Shown: positions 1-8,576 of the stretch, piece after piece | Position numbering within the stretch: the stretch's first letter is position 1 | Layout of the letters: every line of letters starts with the position of its first letter | Assembly: GCF_018860825.1 (NCBI RefSeq) | Contig: NZ_JAHKPZ010000012.1 | Location: forward strand, 310,001 to 374,000 | Direction: 5' to 3' | Length of the DNA: 64,000 nt | Source: Lacinutrix sp. C3R15 | Lineage (GTDB): Bacteria; Bacteroidota; Bacteroidia; Flavobacteriales; Flavobacteriaceae | Translations under genes and position numbers: made by a program | Notes under the pieces: generated by a model | Database searches by the model: none | What the model was told of the DNA's origin: nothing | Seen by the model: only the letters and a program-made list of their open reading frames with translations

Positions 1-472
1 TAAAGTATGCTTTTACGGTTATAAGGTTATTTTTATAAGAAGAAATTCTACTATAAATCTGTTTGGTTTTATAAACATCTTTATCTAGGTTCATTTCTTT
101 AATAATAGATCCCATTAAACGTTGAGAATCTTGTGTATCATAAATAGTGAAGTTACTAGGAAAGCCTAAATGATGTCCTTCAAAGCGTAAAATTTTAGCA
201 AATACAGAGTGAAAGGTTCCCATCCATAAATTTTTAGCTTCATTACCAACAATATCAGCAATACGCTCTTTCATTTCACGCGCTGCTTTATTGGTAAAGG
301 TTAAAGCTAATATGTTAAAAGAGTCTACACCTTGACTCATAAGATATGCAATTCTATAGGTAAGCACTCTAGTTTTACCAGAACCTGCTCCTGCAATTAC
401 TATCATAGGACCATCTTTTTGAATGGTTGGTGCTAATTGTGCTTCGTTTAATTGACTTAAATACTTCTCCAA
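1..472 (-). CDS. UvrD/PcrA-type ATP-dependent DNA helicase, N-terminal part (runs off the left edge)
   Basis: This is the first 157 residues of a superfamily 1A 3'-5' DNA helicase; the rest lies outside the window. The start of the product shows the Q-motif region (LNEAQLAPTIQ), a Walker A motif GAGSGKTR near residue 29, and motif Ia with TFTNKAAREMKER, all standard for UvrD/PcrA/Rep, which unwind DNA in repair and replication restart. No ATG lies in this frame near the expected N terminus. The frame is closed upstream by TAA, and a TTG at 470-472 gives the usual family start (M)EKYLSQLNEAQ, so a TTG start is called. It is transcribed leftward, away from the glutamate-synthase-like gene. UvrD and PcrA cannot be told apart from this fragment. 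Confidence 0.9.
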   Translation of the reverse strand, partial: MEKYLSQLNEAQLAPTIQKDGPMIVIAGAGSGKTRVLTYRIAYLMSQGVDSFNILALTFTNKAAREMKERIADIVGNEAKNLWMGTFHSVFAKILRFEGHHLGFPSNFTIYDTQDSQRLMGSIIKEMNLDKDVYKTKQIYSRISSYKNNLITVKAYF

Positions 473-850
473 ATCTCTTCCATTTTATAAAGCGTGAAAA
501 TAATCAATCCCTAGGTTTTTATGCTTCCTAATTATTAAAAATTATAAACAATTATTAATTAAATAAAGCTGCGCTTTTTGGGTGTTCCGTTTTAATTATT
601 TTTTAATAGCGATTTGACTATCCTTTAAATTTTTAAAATATAAAACCTATTTGATAATTGTAATAGATTTAAATCATTACTTCCTTTATCTATTTCTTGA
701 AAAGAAGCAGATTTATTTATGTAAATCCTTAGTAGAATTAAAATTACAAGTCTAATCTCATCGATTTCTGTAAACTTAAAAATGGTTTTTTTACTTTTTA
801 TAAAGCACATACCCTTTTAATTTATATTTTTGAATAAACAATATATTTAC
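473..850. other. Divergent intergenic region, 378 bases
   Basis: This AT-rich spacer lies between the leftward helicase and the rightward glutamate-synthase-like gene. It contains the rightward promoter element at 825-832. A slightly GC-richer patch at about 568-590 (GCTGCGCTTTTTGGG) resembles the decayed intergenic repeats common in flavobacterial genomes, but one copy cannot establish a repeat. A leftward 61-codon frame at 625-810 has no family features and is treated as chance. Confidence 0.4.
825..832 (+). promoter_or_regulatory. Flavobacterial -7 element (TATTTTTG)
   Basis: TATTTTTG matches TAnnTTTG, the -7 consensus of Bacteroidota sigma factor promoters, and lies 18 bases before the ATG at 851. 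No good -33 TTG is seen. The position supports moving the gene start from the upstream TTG at 830 to the ATG. The 16 bases from 825 to 840 recur exactly at 2474-2489 before the next gene. Confidence 0.5.
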
Positions 851-2413
851 ATGGATACAATTCTCAATTTTTTAAGTTCAATATCTTGGTGGATGTGGAT
901 AATCATCGTTTTAGTATTAGTAGCAATTCGCGATGTTTTATTTCAAAAAGCTCATACAATAAGTCATAATTTTCCAGTTATTGGTCATTTTAGATATATA
1001 CTTGAAAAAATTGGTCCTGAATTAAGACAATATCTAGTTGCTAATAACAGAGAAGAATTACCATTTAATAGAATTGAGCGTGGTTGGATTTATGCTTCGG
1101 CAAAAAAAGAAAACAACTACGAAGGTTTTGGTACAGATAGAGATATTTATGCACACCAGCACATCTTTATTAATAACGCTATGATGCCATTTCAAATACC
1201 AAAAAACCATCCAAATAATGAAAACCATTGCTTTTTGCCATGTGCAAAAGTAATGGGAGAATTTAATAAACGTAAAAAACCGTTTAGACCAGGATCTGTA
1301 ATTAATGTTTCTGCAATGAGTTTTGGGTCGTTATCTGCAAAAGCAGTAGAATCTTTAAATAAAGGTGTTAAAATGGCTGGAGCTTACCATAATACTGGTG
1401 AAGGAGGCTTATCTCCTTACCACAGTAATGGTGGTGACGTTATTTTTCATTTTGGAACAGGGTATTTTGGTGTTCGTGCTGCAGATGGTGGTTTTTCTAT
1501 GGAAAAAATGCTAAAATTAGTAGAAGAAAACCCCTTTATACGTGCCATTGAAGTTAAACTTTCACAAGGAGCTAAACCTGGAAAAGGAGGCGTTTTGCCT
1601 GGAGCAAAAATTACTCCTGAAATTGCTAAAATTAGAGGTGTTGAAGTTGGCAAAGATGTGCTCTCTCCTCCAAATCATAAAGCATTTAGTAATGTACCTG
1701 AAATGGTAGATTTTATAGAGTTAATTGCCGAAAAAACGGGATTACCTGTTGGTATAAAAGCTGCTATTGGTAAATTAGAACAATGGGAAGAACTTGCAGA
1801 TATTATGAAAGCTACCGGAAAAGGTCCTGATTTTATTACTGTAGATGGTGGTGAAGGTGGTACTGGAGCTGCTCCTCCAAGTTTTGCCGATCATGTAAGC
1901 TTACCTTGGGTTTACGGTTTTGGTGACTTATATAAGTTATTTCAAAGAAAAGGTTTAAGTGAGCGTATTGTTTTTATTGGTAGTGGTAAACTAGGTTTTC
2001 CTGCCAAAGCAGCAATGGCTTTTGCAATGGGTGCAGACTGTATAAATGTTGCAAGAGAAGCCATGATGAGTATTGGTTGTATTCAAGCACAAGTATGCCA
2101 TACAAACAAATGTCCAAGTGGTGTTGCCACACAAAGTAAATGGTTGCAAAATGGTATTGACCCTACTCTAAAATCTGCACGATTAGCGCAATATTTTAAA
2201 ACCTTTAGAAAAGAATTTATAGAAATTACACATGCTGCTGGTTATGAGCATCCTTGCAAGTTTACAATGAATGATATTGAAGTAAATGTAGATGACCACA
2301 ATTTATCTAAAGAATTAAGCAGAACTTATGGGTATGAAAAAACTCCTGTGCCATTTAAGGGTATGCAAAGCTTGAAAGACTGTGCTTACTTAGGTGGAAA
2401 AAACGCAAATTAA
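851..2413 (+). CDS. FMN-binding glutamate synthase family protein (GltB central-domain-like)
   Basis: A 520-residue stand-alone version of the glutamate synthase FMN/TIM-barrel domain. One membrane segment at residues 8-27 (WWMWIIIVLVLVAI) should anchor it to the inner membrane. Motifs typical of the family are SAMSFGSLSAKAVESLNKG, the glycine-rich FMN loop VDGGEGGTGAAPPSF, and the cysteine cluster GCIQAQVCHTNKCPSG that binds a 3Fe-4S cluster in glutamate synthases. The glutaminase and GltD-type domains are absent, so it cannot be a complete glutamate synthase, and the physiological substrate is unknown. The longest frame begins at a TTG at 830 that overlaps the -7 element, so the ATG at 851 is preferred. 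It appears monocistronic. Confidence 0.85.
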   Translation: MDTILNFLSSISWWMWIIIVLVLVAIRDVLFQKAHTISHNFPVIGHFRYILEKIGPELRQYLVANNREELPFNRIERGWIYASAKKENNYEGFGTDRDIYAHQHIFINNAMMPFQIPKNHPNNENHCFLPCAKVMGEFNKRKKPFRPGSVINVSAMSFGSLSAKAVESLNKGVKMAGAYHNTGEGGLSPYHSNGGDVIFHFGTGYFGVRAADGGFSMEKMLKLVEENPFIRAIEVKLSQGAKPGKGGVLPGAKITPEIAKIRGVEVGKDVLSPPNHKAFSNVPEMVDFIELIAEKTGLPVGIKAAIGKLEQWEELADIMKATGKGPDFITVDGGEGGTGAAPPSFADHVSLPWVYGFGDLYKLFQRKGLSERIVFIGSGKLGFPAKAAMAFAMGADCINVAREAMMSIGCIQAQVCHTNKCPSGVATQSKWLQNGIDPTLKSARLAQYFKTFRKEFIEITHAAGYEHPCKFTMNDIEVNVDDHNLSKELSRTYGYEKTPVPFKGMQSLKDCAYLGGKNAN

Positions 2414-2473
2414 AATTGTTATTAAGTAATATTGCGTTTTAATAAAATTATTAGATTTTAAATAGTTTTTTAT

Positions 2474-2481
2474 TATTTTTG
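2474..2481 (+). promoter_or_regulatory. Flavobacterial -7 element (TATTTTTG)
   Basis: TATTTTTG sits 24 bases before the ATG at 2506. The bases at 2474-2489 are identical to those at 825-840, just upstream of the preceding gene. No clear -33 TTG is present. Confidence 0.45.
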
Positions 2482-2505
2482 AATAAACAGCTATAAATCA
2501 ATAAT

Positions 2506-3537
2506 ATGACAAAAAAACTACTTTTACTCGCAACAGTATTATTTTCATTACTATCCTTTTCTCAAAATGAAATTTTATTAGTAACAGATAATAATTTTGA
2601 CACAACAGATAATACTTCGTTCTACAATTCTATATTAACTACTACATACACAGAGGTTACTTTGCATGACACCAATAGTAGTGGACTTCCTACTGCAACA
2701 CAACTAAGTAATTATGATTTAGTTATTTGGTTTAGTGGTGATGATGGCTACCAACTTAATTTTTGGTCAAACGGAAATGCAGGTAACACAGTACTTACCA
2801 ATTATCTAGATAATGGTGGAAAATTATGGATGATTGGAAGCGATATTATTTACGAAATGTATGGTAGTGCTCCAGCAACCTTTAGCTCTGGAGAATTTAT
2901 GTATGATTATGCTTGGTTAGCATCTTATGACATGCAAACTTTTGTAGATGATGGAGGTTTAGGTGTAGCACAAATTGATAGAAACAGCAATGTAAACACA
3001 GATTATCCTAGTCCGCTTACGTGGATTTTTCCTACCATATACTATATTGATGGTGTAACACCAAGAGAAAACGGAATTAGTGTTTATGAATTTGGACCAG
3101 CAACATATCCTAATGCTGGAGAAATTACTATGAGTTTTTATGAAAACAGCACCTTTAGCGTTATGTCTACTTTGTTTAACCCTACAAGTATAGATACTTC
3201 TACAACTGTGGGTAGACTTACACCTAATAATGATTTAGATTTCTTTATTCAGGCAACTCTAGACCACATATTTGCTAGTTCTTTATCTATTAACGACAAC
3301 AACCTTACTAACAATACACTACAAACACATCCTAACCCAAGTCAAGATTATTTTAATATCTCTTTTGATAATGATGTTTTACTGTACAAAGATTTTGAAC
3401 TATATTCTATTATTGGAAAAGTGGTATTAAAAGGAAAACTTACTCATTTTACAACAAGAGTTTCTACTAAAAACTTAGCTAAAGGCTCTTACTTTTTAAA
3501 GATTGGTAGTATCACTAAAAAAATTATTAAGTACTAA
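2506..3537 (+). CDS. Secreted protein with T9SS type A C-terminal sorting domain
   Basis: A 343-residue exported protein of unknown function. It has a Sec signal peptide (residues 1-20, ending LLSFSQ) and a C-terminal sorting domain of about 70 residues, beginning near HPNPSQDYFNISF and ending with SYFLKIGSITKKIIKY. This is the type A signal recognised by the type IX secretion system, so the protein should be released or anchored at the outer surface. The middle (IWFSGDDGYQLNFW and LWMIGSDIIYEMYG) resembles the class-I glutamine-amidotransferase-like fold of some T9SS cargo proteins, but no catalytic residue can be assigned. The gene has its own promoter and a strong terminator. Confidence 0.8.
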   Translation: MTKKLLLLATVLFSLLSFSQNEILLVTDNNFDTTDNTSFYNSILTTTYTEVTLHDTNSSGLPTATQLSNYDLVIWFSGDDGYQLNFWSNGNAGNTVLTNYLDNGGKLWMIGSDIIYEMYGSAPATFSSGEFMYDYAWLASYDMQTFVDDGGLGVAQIDRNSNVNTDYPSPLTWIFPTIYYIDGVTPRENGISVYEFGPATYPNAGEITMSFYENSTFSVMSTLFNPTSIDTSTTVGRLTPNNDLDFFIQATLDHIFASSLSINDNNLTNNTLQTHPNPSQDYFNISFDNDVLLYKDFELYSIIGKVVLKGKLTHFTTRVSTKNLAKGSYFLKIGSITKKIIKY

Positions 3538-3564
3538 CCTATTTAACTAACGTAAATACATATT

Positions 3565-3599
3565 ATAGCTCTTTAATTTTTTAAAGAGCTATTTTTTTT
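3565..3599 (+). terminator. Intrinsic terminator between convergent genes
   Basis: A 12-bp perfect stem (3565-3576 with 3581-3592, four-base loop) is followed by eight T. It ends the T9SS gene. The A/T-rich flanks may let it also serve the leftward response-regulator gene. Confidence 0.85.
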
Positions 3600-3612
3600 C
3601 AACGTTTTAAGC

Positions 3613-4356
3613 TTAACTAAACAAACTTAAAAAAGCTTTTTTGTTTGTTTTAGATATAGGTACACGATAATTATTATCAAGAACAATATAGCCTTCGTTT
3701 TCAAAATGTCTAACTTTTTCCAGATTAATAATATGTGATTTATGGCATTTAAAAAATGTAGTATTTAGTAGTTTTTCAAACTTACCTAAATTATAAGAGC
3801 TTGTAATTGTAGTACTGTTTATTAAGTGAATTTTGGTGTAGCCTTCATAGCCTTCTAAGTGTAAAACCTCATCTTGTGGTATAAAAGAAACTCCTTTTTG
3901 TGTTGGCACAATAATCTTATTGTTTTTAGAGATGCTTTCTTCTAACAAACGCACAAGTTTTAAATTGTTTTCACTTTCGTTTTTTAATTTAATAATATCT
4001 AAAGCTTTTTTTACGGCTTTCACTAAATCTTCATTGTCTATAGGTTTTAATACATAATCAACGGCATTTTTTTTAAATGCTTCAAGAGCATATTCATTAT
4101 AAGCAGTTACAAAAATCACTTGAAAATTTACCTCTTTTAGTCTAGAAAGTAGTTCAAAGCCATTAATTCTAGGCATTTCAATATCTAAGAACAAAATATT
4201 TAATTCGTGATCATTAAGGGCTTGTATAGCTTCTTCTGGTTTTTGATAAACTCCAGAAATGTGAATATTAGGAAATAAAGTTTCAATCTTGCGTTGTAAA
4301 CTTTTTAAGTTTGAAATCTCATCATCTACCAATATAGCCCTTATATTATTATGCAT
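3613..4356 (-). CDS. LytTR-family response regulator
   Basis: A 247-residue cytoplasmic transcription factor. The N-terminal receiver domain (about 5-120) has the acidic pair D11-D12, phospho-acceptor D58 in LFLDIEMP, T84 and K104 in YVLKPID. The C-terminal LytTR DNA-binding domain (about 150-245) includes FFKCHKSHIINLEKV. Such regulators are phosphorylated by LytS-type histidine kinases, and the gene for one lies immediately upstream, separated by four bases. The two therefore form a two-component operon. The target genes cannot be read from the sequence. Confidence 0.92.
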   Translation of the reverse strand: MHNNIRAILVDDEISNLKSLQRKIETLFPNIHISGVYQKPEEAIQALNDHELNILFLDIEMPRINGFELLSRLKEVNFQVIFVTAYNEYALEAFKKNAVDYVLKPIDNEDLVKAVKKALDIIKLKNESENNLKLVRLLEESISKNNKIIVPTQKGVSFIPQDEVLHLEGYEGYTKIHLINSTTITSSYNLGKFEKLLNTTFFKCHKSHIINLEKVRHFENEGYIVLDNNYRVPISKTNKKAFLSLFS

Positions 4357-4360
4357 TCTT

Positions 4361-7249
4361 TTATTTTTTTTTAATTAAAAACACCGATCTATTTCCTTTA
4401 TCTAATTTATTTGCATGTAATTCTTCTACACTATAAGTAATCTCCCATTTTTCAGAGTAATTTAAAAAATGTAATCTATCTTTTAAAACGTTTGAAGATT
4501 TAACATCTTTATTTTGTCTTTTTTTAGTATTTACAAAACCTACACCATCATCAATAATTTCGACTTTAAATGTTTGCGCATCTATATAAAGAAAATTTAG
4601 TGTTACTAACCCGTTTTCTAATTTATTAAAAACACCATGATTTACAGCATTTTCAACTATAGGTTGCAATAACATAGTTGGTATTTTTGTGTTTTGCACA
4701 TTTAATTTAGGGTCTACATAAATGGTAAAACTAAGTTTTTCTTTAAAACGAAGTTTTTCAATTTCTAAATAGTTTTTAAGCAAGCTTACTTCTGTTGCTA
4801 AGGTTATTTCGTTTTCTTTAGAAAGCGCAAAGAACTGACGAATTAGTTTTGAAAATTTTACCAGATACAACTCTGAAGCTTCAAAATTATTTTCACCTAT
4901 ATAATATTGTATTGCAGATAGGGAGTTAAACACAAAATGCGGATTCATTTGAGACCTAAGTGCTTTAAGCTGTAATTCGCTTAAGCGTTTATCTTCAAAT
5001 ATTTTTTTGTTTTTATTAAACTGAGAGCGTTTTACAAAATACCTAGAAATTAATGCTACCAATACTACACCTAAAAACACCACAAAAGCCTTAAACCAAA
5101 AGGTTTGCCACCACAATGGCTTAATTGTAAAGCATATTTGTTTTTTTATAGAATTAGCATCTATATATAAAATGTATTCTCCTGGAGCTAGATTATTAAA
5201 ACTAAAATTATTGGCTGTGGTGGTTGTAAAATCTGTTTGTATAGGTTCTAATTTATAATTATAAGTAAACGCTTCTCCTTTTGAAGAAAAGTCTATATTA
5301 GATATAGTGAAGTTTAAATTATTATTCTTTTCATAAAAAAACACAGAATTATTGTCTGAAATATCCTGATTATTATACCTAGCTTTTTCAATATAAACAT
5401 CTAATAACTGGGAATTTTCATTGCTGTTTTTTGGTAAAATTGCAATACCATTATTTGTACCAACTATCAGGTTTGTATCATCTGCATATATACTATTAAT
5501 GTGGTTTGTTGGCAAACCATCATTTAATGTAAAGTGTTTTAATAGCTCAAAATTATTGTCTTTATACTTAAATTTTAAAACACCATTATTGGTTGCTAGC
5601 CACAATATTTTATTATTTATAAAAGCCTCTTCAACTATTAAAAAATCTGTTGCAGGCAAAGGTTTTATGGTTTCTAAGTCTGAAACAAATGAACCAAAAC
5701 CATCTGTATTAATCAATATATGAGAATTATCTATTTTTTTTAAACTTAAAATAGATTTGCTAAACGTTTTATTTTTAAAAACTACTGTTTGTAGTGAATC
5801 GTTATTAATTTCTTTTAATCCGTTTGTTGTTGCTACTAACAATCGGTCTTTAAAACTTAAAACATCATTAGATCCTTTTTGTCTAAACTCTTTTTTAACC
5901 CTTAAAGATTTGGAATCTAACCGATTTATTCCGAATGAAAAATTTCCATAAATTTCACCTTTAAAGTAAACAAACTTACGTCCTATTTCATTTGTCACCA
6001 TTTCTAATTTGCGTAATTCAGAAATATCTATACTTGTTTTTACATTATTTACTTCTTTAATTAAAGTGTTTTCAAAAGAATAAAAATTAGTCTGTATTTC
6101 TTGTAATTGGCTTGCTTCAAAAATATAATCATCCCGTTTAATGAATTCTTGAAAGGATTTTTCTTTTTTATTGTAGGTATAAAATCCTTTTTCATAAACT
6201 CCAACTACTAAATTACTATCAATAACATTGAAGCTTTGAATTTTTTCATTCAGTAATTCATATTTCACCTGTTTTTTTACAGCAGGTAATTTATAAACTC
6301 CATTATTAAAGGTTGCTAACCAAATGGTATTTTGCTTATCTATAAAACCAAAATGAGCTTGTATGTTTTTTGGAAAAAAATAAGGGTTTAGTATTTCAAA
6401 ATGATCATCTAGTTTAGCAACAAAACCATTTCCAGAAACTTGTAATGTATCATTTACCATATTCATTCTAAGATACTTTACATCTTTAACTCCTATAGTT
6501 TCTAATAAATTTGTTTTTTTAAATTTTTGAGTATTTAAATTAAGTACAAAATAACTACTATTGGTTGCACTAAAAAACAAACTATCATTTAACTGACCTC
6601 TAGAACCCGTTTTTCCATAAATTTCTGAAGTAAAAATAGACGCTACCTTGTTGTTTTTTTTATCATATATATCTAGTAGATCTTTAGCATTAAAAAAAAG
6701 ACTTGAAATAGTACTATGTCTTATTTTTATTCTATCTCTATTATTTATATTAATAAAAGGAAAAATGCTTTCACTAACCCATTGGTTATTTTTTAAAGCG
6801 AATGTTTTTCTAGGCTCTGTTGGATATATAGAATCTCCAACCTGTGATGTAAATAATGGATTAATTATTTCATCTTTATTTTTATTAGGAAACGAAATAA
6901 CAGTATCATTTTCTACATAACCAAGTTTTGCTGTTTTAGAAAGGTACCACACCTTACCATCTGAAGTTGTAAAAGCATCCCAAACATCATTAATTGGCAA
7001 TCCGTTTTTAGTAGAAATAGTTTTAAAAGTTTTACCATCATACTTTACCATTCCTTTATCTGTTAAAAACCAAATAAAGCCCTTAGCATCTTGTACAATG
7101 GTATATACATGATTACTTGGCAAACCATCTTTTGTAGAGTAATTAGTGAATTGTTGTGCAAATGAAATAGCTACCGGAAAACTTACAAACAAAATAAGCA
7201 TATACCGCTTTGCGGTACTTTCAGTTTTTTTAAAAAAAATAAGAAACAT
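4361..7249 (-). CDS. Two-component sensor histidine kinase with periplasmic beta-propeller (LytS-type kinase)
   Basis: A membrane sensor of about 962 residues. The periplasmic part contains two-component-propeller repeats (e.g. TIVQDAKGFIWFLTDKG, NSIYADDTNLIVGTNNG) followed by a Y_Y_Y-type domain. A single transmembrane helix (FWFKAFVVFLGVVLVALI) leads to the His-kinase domain with LRSQMNPHFVFNSL (phosphorylated His) and an ATPase lid (PIVENAVNHG, IIDDGVGF). It should phosphorylate the adjacent LytTR regulator. The frame opens at a TTG at 7309. ATGs at 7249 and 7201 are also possible. 7249 is chosen because it supplies a basic KKTESTAKR n-region before the hydrophobic stretch ending ISFAQQ; 7201 would give a signal peptide with no positive charge. 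The start is uncertain. Confidence 0.85.
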   Translation of the reverse strand: MFLIFFKKTESTAKRYMLILFVSFPVAISFAQQFTNYSTKDGLPSNHVYTIVQDAKGFIWFLTDKGMVKYDGKTFKTISTKNGLPINDVWDAFTTSDGKVWYLSKTAKLGYVENDTVISFPNKNKDEIINPLFTSQVGDSIYPTEPRKTFALKNNQWVSESIFPFININNRDRIKIRHSTISSLFFNAKDLLDIYDKKNNKVASIFTSEIYGKTGSRGQLNDSLFFSATNSSYFVLNLNTQKFKKTNLLETIGVKDVKYLRMNMVNDTLQVSGNGFVAKLDDHFEILNPYFFPKNIQAHFGFIDKQNTIWLATFNNGVYKLPAVKKQVKYELLNEKIQSFNVIDSNLVVGVYEKGFYTYNKKEKSFQEFIKRDDYIFEASQLQEIQTNFYSFENTLIKEVNNVKTSIDISELRKLEMVTNEIGRKFVYFKGEIYGNFSFGINRLDSKSLRVKKEFRQKGSNDVLSFKDRLLVATTNGLKEINNDSLQTVVFKNKTFSKSILSLKKIDNSHILINTDGFGSFVSDLETIKPLPATDFLIVEEAFINNKILWLATNNGVLKFKYKDNNFELLKHFTLNDGLPTNHINSIYADDTNLIVGTNNGIAILPKNSNENSQLLDVYIEKARYNNQDISDNNSVFFYEKNNNLNFTISNIDFSSKGEAFTYNYKLEPIQTDFTTTTANNFSFNNLAPGEYILYIDANSIKKQICFTIKPLWWQTFWFKAFVVFLGVVLVALISRYFVKRSQFNKNKKIFEDKRLSELQLKALRSQMNPHFVFNSLSAIQYYIGENNFEASELYLVKFSKLIRQFFALSKENEITLATEVSLLKNYLEIEKLRFKEKLSFTIYVDPKLNVQNTKIPTMLLQPIVENAVNHGVFNKLENGLVTLNFLYIDAQTFKVEIIDDGVGFVNTKKRQNKDVKSSNVLKDRLHFLNYSEKWEITYSVEELHANKLDKGNRSVFLIKKK

Positions 7250-7332
7250 AGAAAAAAAACTCCATAGCAAGATTAAAAATATCGCAATATGGAATTTTCT
7301 TTGTTTCAATAATTTATTTTTTAAATGTTTTA

Positions 7333-7340
7333 CAAAAGTA
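7333..7340 (-). promoter_or_regulatory. -7 element (TACTTTTG on the minus strand) for the sensor-regulator pair
   Basis: Read on the minus strand, TACTTTTG matches TAnnTTTG upstream of the kinase gene. No clear -33 element is seen. Transcription would begin near 7325, leaving the TTG at 7309 usable in principle. Confidence 0.4.
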
Positions 7341-7458
7341 ATGGAATTAAAACTCTAATTAAATGATGCTTCAAAACAATTTCTATTCCTTATTTATTTG
7401 TAAAAACATGTAAATTCAATACAAACAATTAGAAATCTAGTTTTTTTAAATGTATTAT

Positions 7459-7896
7459 TTATAAAACCTCATCTATTATTACACAAAATTCTACTTCAAT
7501 ACTACCATACACAACATCTAATCTCACCTCATCTCCTACTAACGTTCCTGCACGTTGACAGGTAACTGTAACTGCTTCTAATTCGGCGCCATCTATTGAA
7601 ATCAAACCTGTTCCAATTTCATTTAAGTCTATAACATTGGTGGTAAAAAACAGTGTAGGAGAACTTGTGAATGATGCTATTTCTATTCCTGGCGCACCAT
7701 AAGGCCCGTTACTTGCGTTAGGAAAATACTGTGTATTTAATTCAGATTCTGGTAATATAGTTTGATCATTGCTGCTAGTATCTAAATAAGAAAATCCTTG
7801 ATAATCACAATTACTTTGGTTTGTGGCATTACCATCATCATTATTACAAGATGTAAAAAAAAGTAAGCTAATTATTAAAATTTTAAATAGTTTCAT
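7459..7896 (-). CDS. Small lipoprotein, paralogue of the 8122-8553 product
   Basis: A 145-residue predicted lipoprotein: lipobox LFFTSC with acylated Cys17, followed by NNDDG, an Asn/Asp-rich tether usual for flavobacterial surface lipoproteins. The mature part has three conserved cysteines (NCDYQGFSYLDT, VTVTCQRAG, EFCVIID). Almost the same pattern occurs in the next-but-one gene, so the two are tandem paralogues. I recognise no named domain. It is the last gene of a leftward operon that also encodes a MopE-repeat lipoprotein and an Lgt-like transferase. A secreted, disulfide-stabilised binding protein is a guess. Confidence 0.7.
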   Translation of the reverse strand: MKLFKILIISLLFFTSCNNDDGNATNQSNCDYQGFSYLDTSSNDQTILPESELNTQYFPNASNGPYGAPGIEIASFTSSPTLFFTTNVIDLNEIGTGLISIDGAELEAVTVTCQRAGTLVGDEVRLDVVYGSIEVEFCVIIDEVL

Positions 7897-7908
7897 ATTA
7901 ATCTAGTA

Positions 7909-8113
7909 TTAAACCAAAAATATCTTGGCAGTATTTACATTGGTGTTATTATCTTCATCGTCTATTTTAAAAAAGCATTAGCCGTTTCATAAAAGACATT
8001 AGTATAAACAAAACCGTCTGTTGGATTTGTTAGATCAAATTGTGCGTCATTATTGTTATCACAACTAGAAATTAAAACGGCAAGCAGCAGTAAAAGTATT
8101 TGTGTTTTTTCAT
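7909..8113 (-). pseudogene. Frameshifted small lipoprotein gene
   Basis: Read from the ATG at 8111-8113, the frame stops after 13 codons. One extra A in the six-A run just after the ATG (T run at 8105-8110) opens a lipoprotein reading MKKTQILLLLLAVLISSC then DNNND. A second extra A in the four-A run at 7965-7968 carries the frame on to a TAA at 7909, giving about 68 residues. Both breaks are single-base losses in homopolymers, so this is either a decaying gene or two sequencing errors. It sits in the spacing of the operon (8 bases after the gene upstream, 12 before the gene downstream). The encoded protein is not similar to the flanking paralogues. Confidence 0.6.
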
Positions 8114-8121
8114 AATTTATT

Positions 8122-8553
8122 TTAATGGTATAAATCAATTATCACACAATACTCTGCTTCTAACCCACTAGCTGTTATATCAAAACGCATTTCTTCACCT
8201 ACAGCATTACCTGTACGCTGGCACGTAACGTTAACAGCATATATTGTTCCTCCTACACTTAATGTTCCTGGTCCTGATGCATTAGCTGTAACCGCTTTTG
8301 TGACAAACCAAAAATCTCCTGGGTCACTAGATTTATAAATTTCAACTTCAGGACCATTTGAAGATGTGTAGTAAAAATCTGTAATTAATTCTGATTCGCC
8401 AATTAATGTTTGTGTATTGTTTGCTGTGTCTAAAAAAGTAAAGCCAGCAAAATTACAATCGTCTTGATTGTCTGCGTTACCATCATCATTATCACAGTTA
8501 AATAAAACCAGAGATAAAACTAGTAGGCAAAGAGATTGGATCGTTGTTTTCAT
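8122..8553 (-). CDS. Small lipoprotein, paralogue of the 7459-7896 product
   Basis: A 143-residue predicted lipoprotein with signal peptide and lipobox VLFNC (Cys20), then the acidic tether DNDDGN. Shared with the downstream paralogue are CNFAGFTFLDT, the QT-L-ESEL block, VTCQRTGNAVGEE and EYCVIID, including the same three cysteines in the mature chain. The likely location is the outer membrane, possibly surface-exposed. No enzymatic motif is visible. It follows the MopE-repeat lipoprotein by 23 bases in the same operon. Confidence 0.7.
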   Translation of the reverse strand: MKTTIQSLCLLVLSLVLFNCDNDDGNADNQDDCNFAGFTFLDTANNTQTLIGESELITDFYYTSSNGPEVEIYKSSDPGDFWFVTKAVTANASGPGTLSVGGTIYAVNVTCQRTGNAVGEEMRFDITASGLEAEYCVIIDLYH

Positions 8554-8576
8554 AATTATTAATTTATTTTTATTAT

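Noticed and set aside
566-592. Possible decayed intergenic repeat (GCTGCGCTTTTTGGG...)
   Set aside because: Only one short copy in the window; cannot be called a repeat without a genome search.
625-810. 61-codon frame on the minus strand in the divergent intergenic region
   Set aside because: A/T-rich composition, no signal peptide or motif, and it runs into the promoter zone of the next gene; treated as chance.
5421-5951. Plus-strand frames of 100 and 64 codons antisense to the sensor kinase
   Set aside because: They are shadows of a strongly supported coding frame on the other strand.
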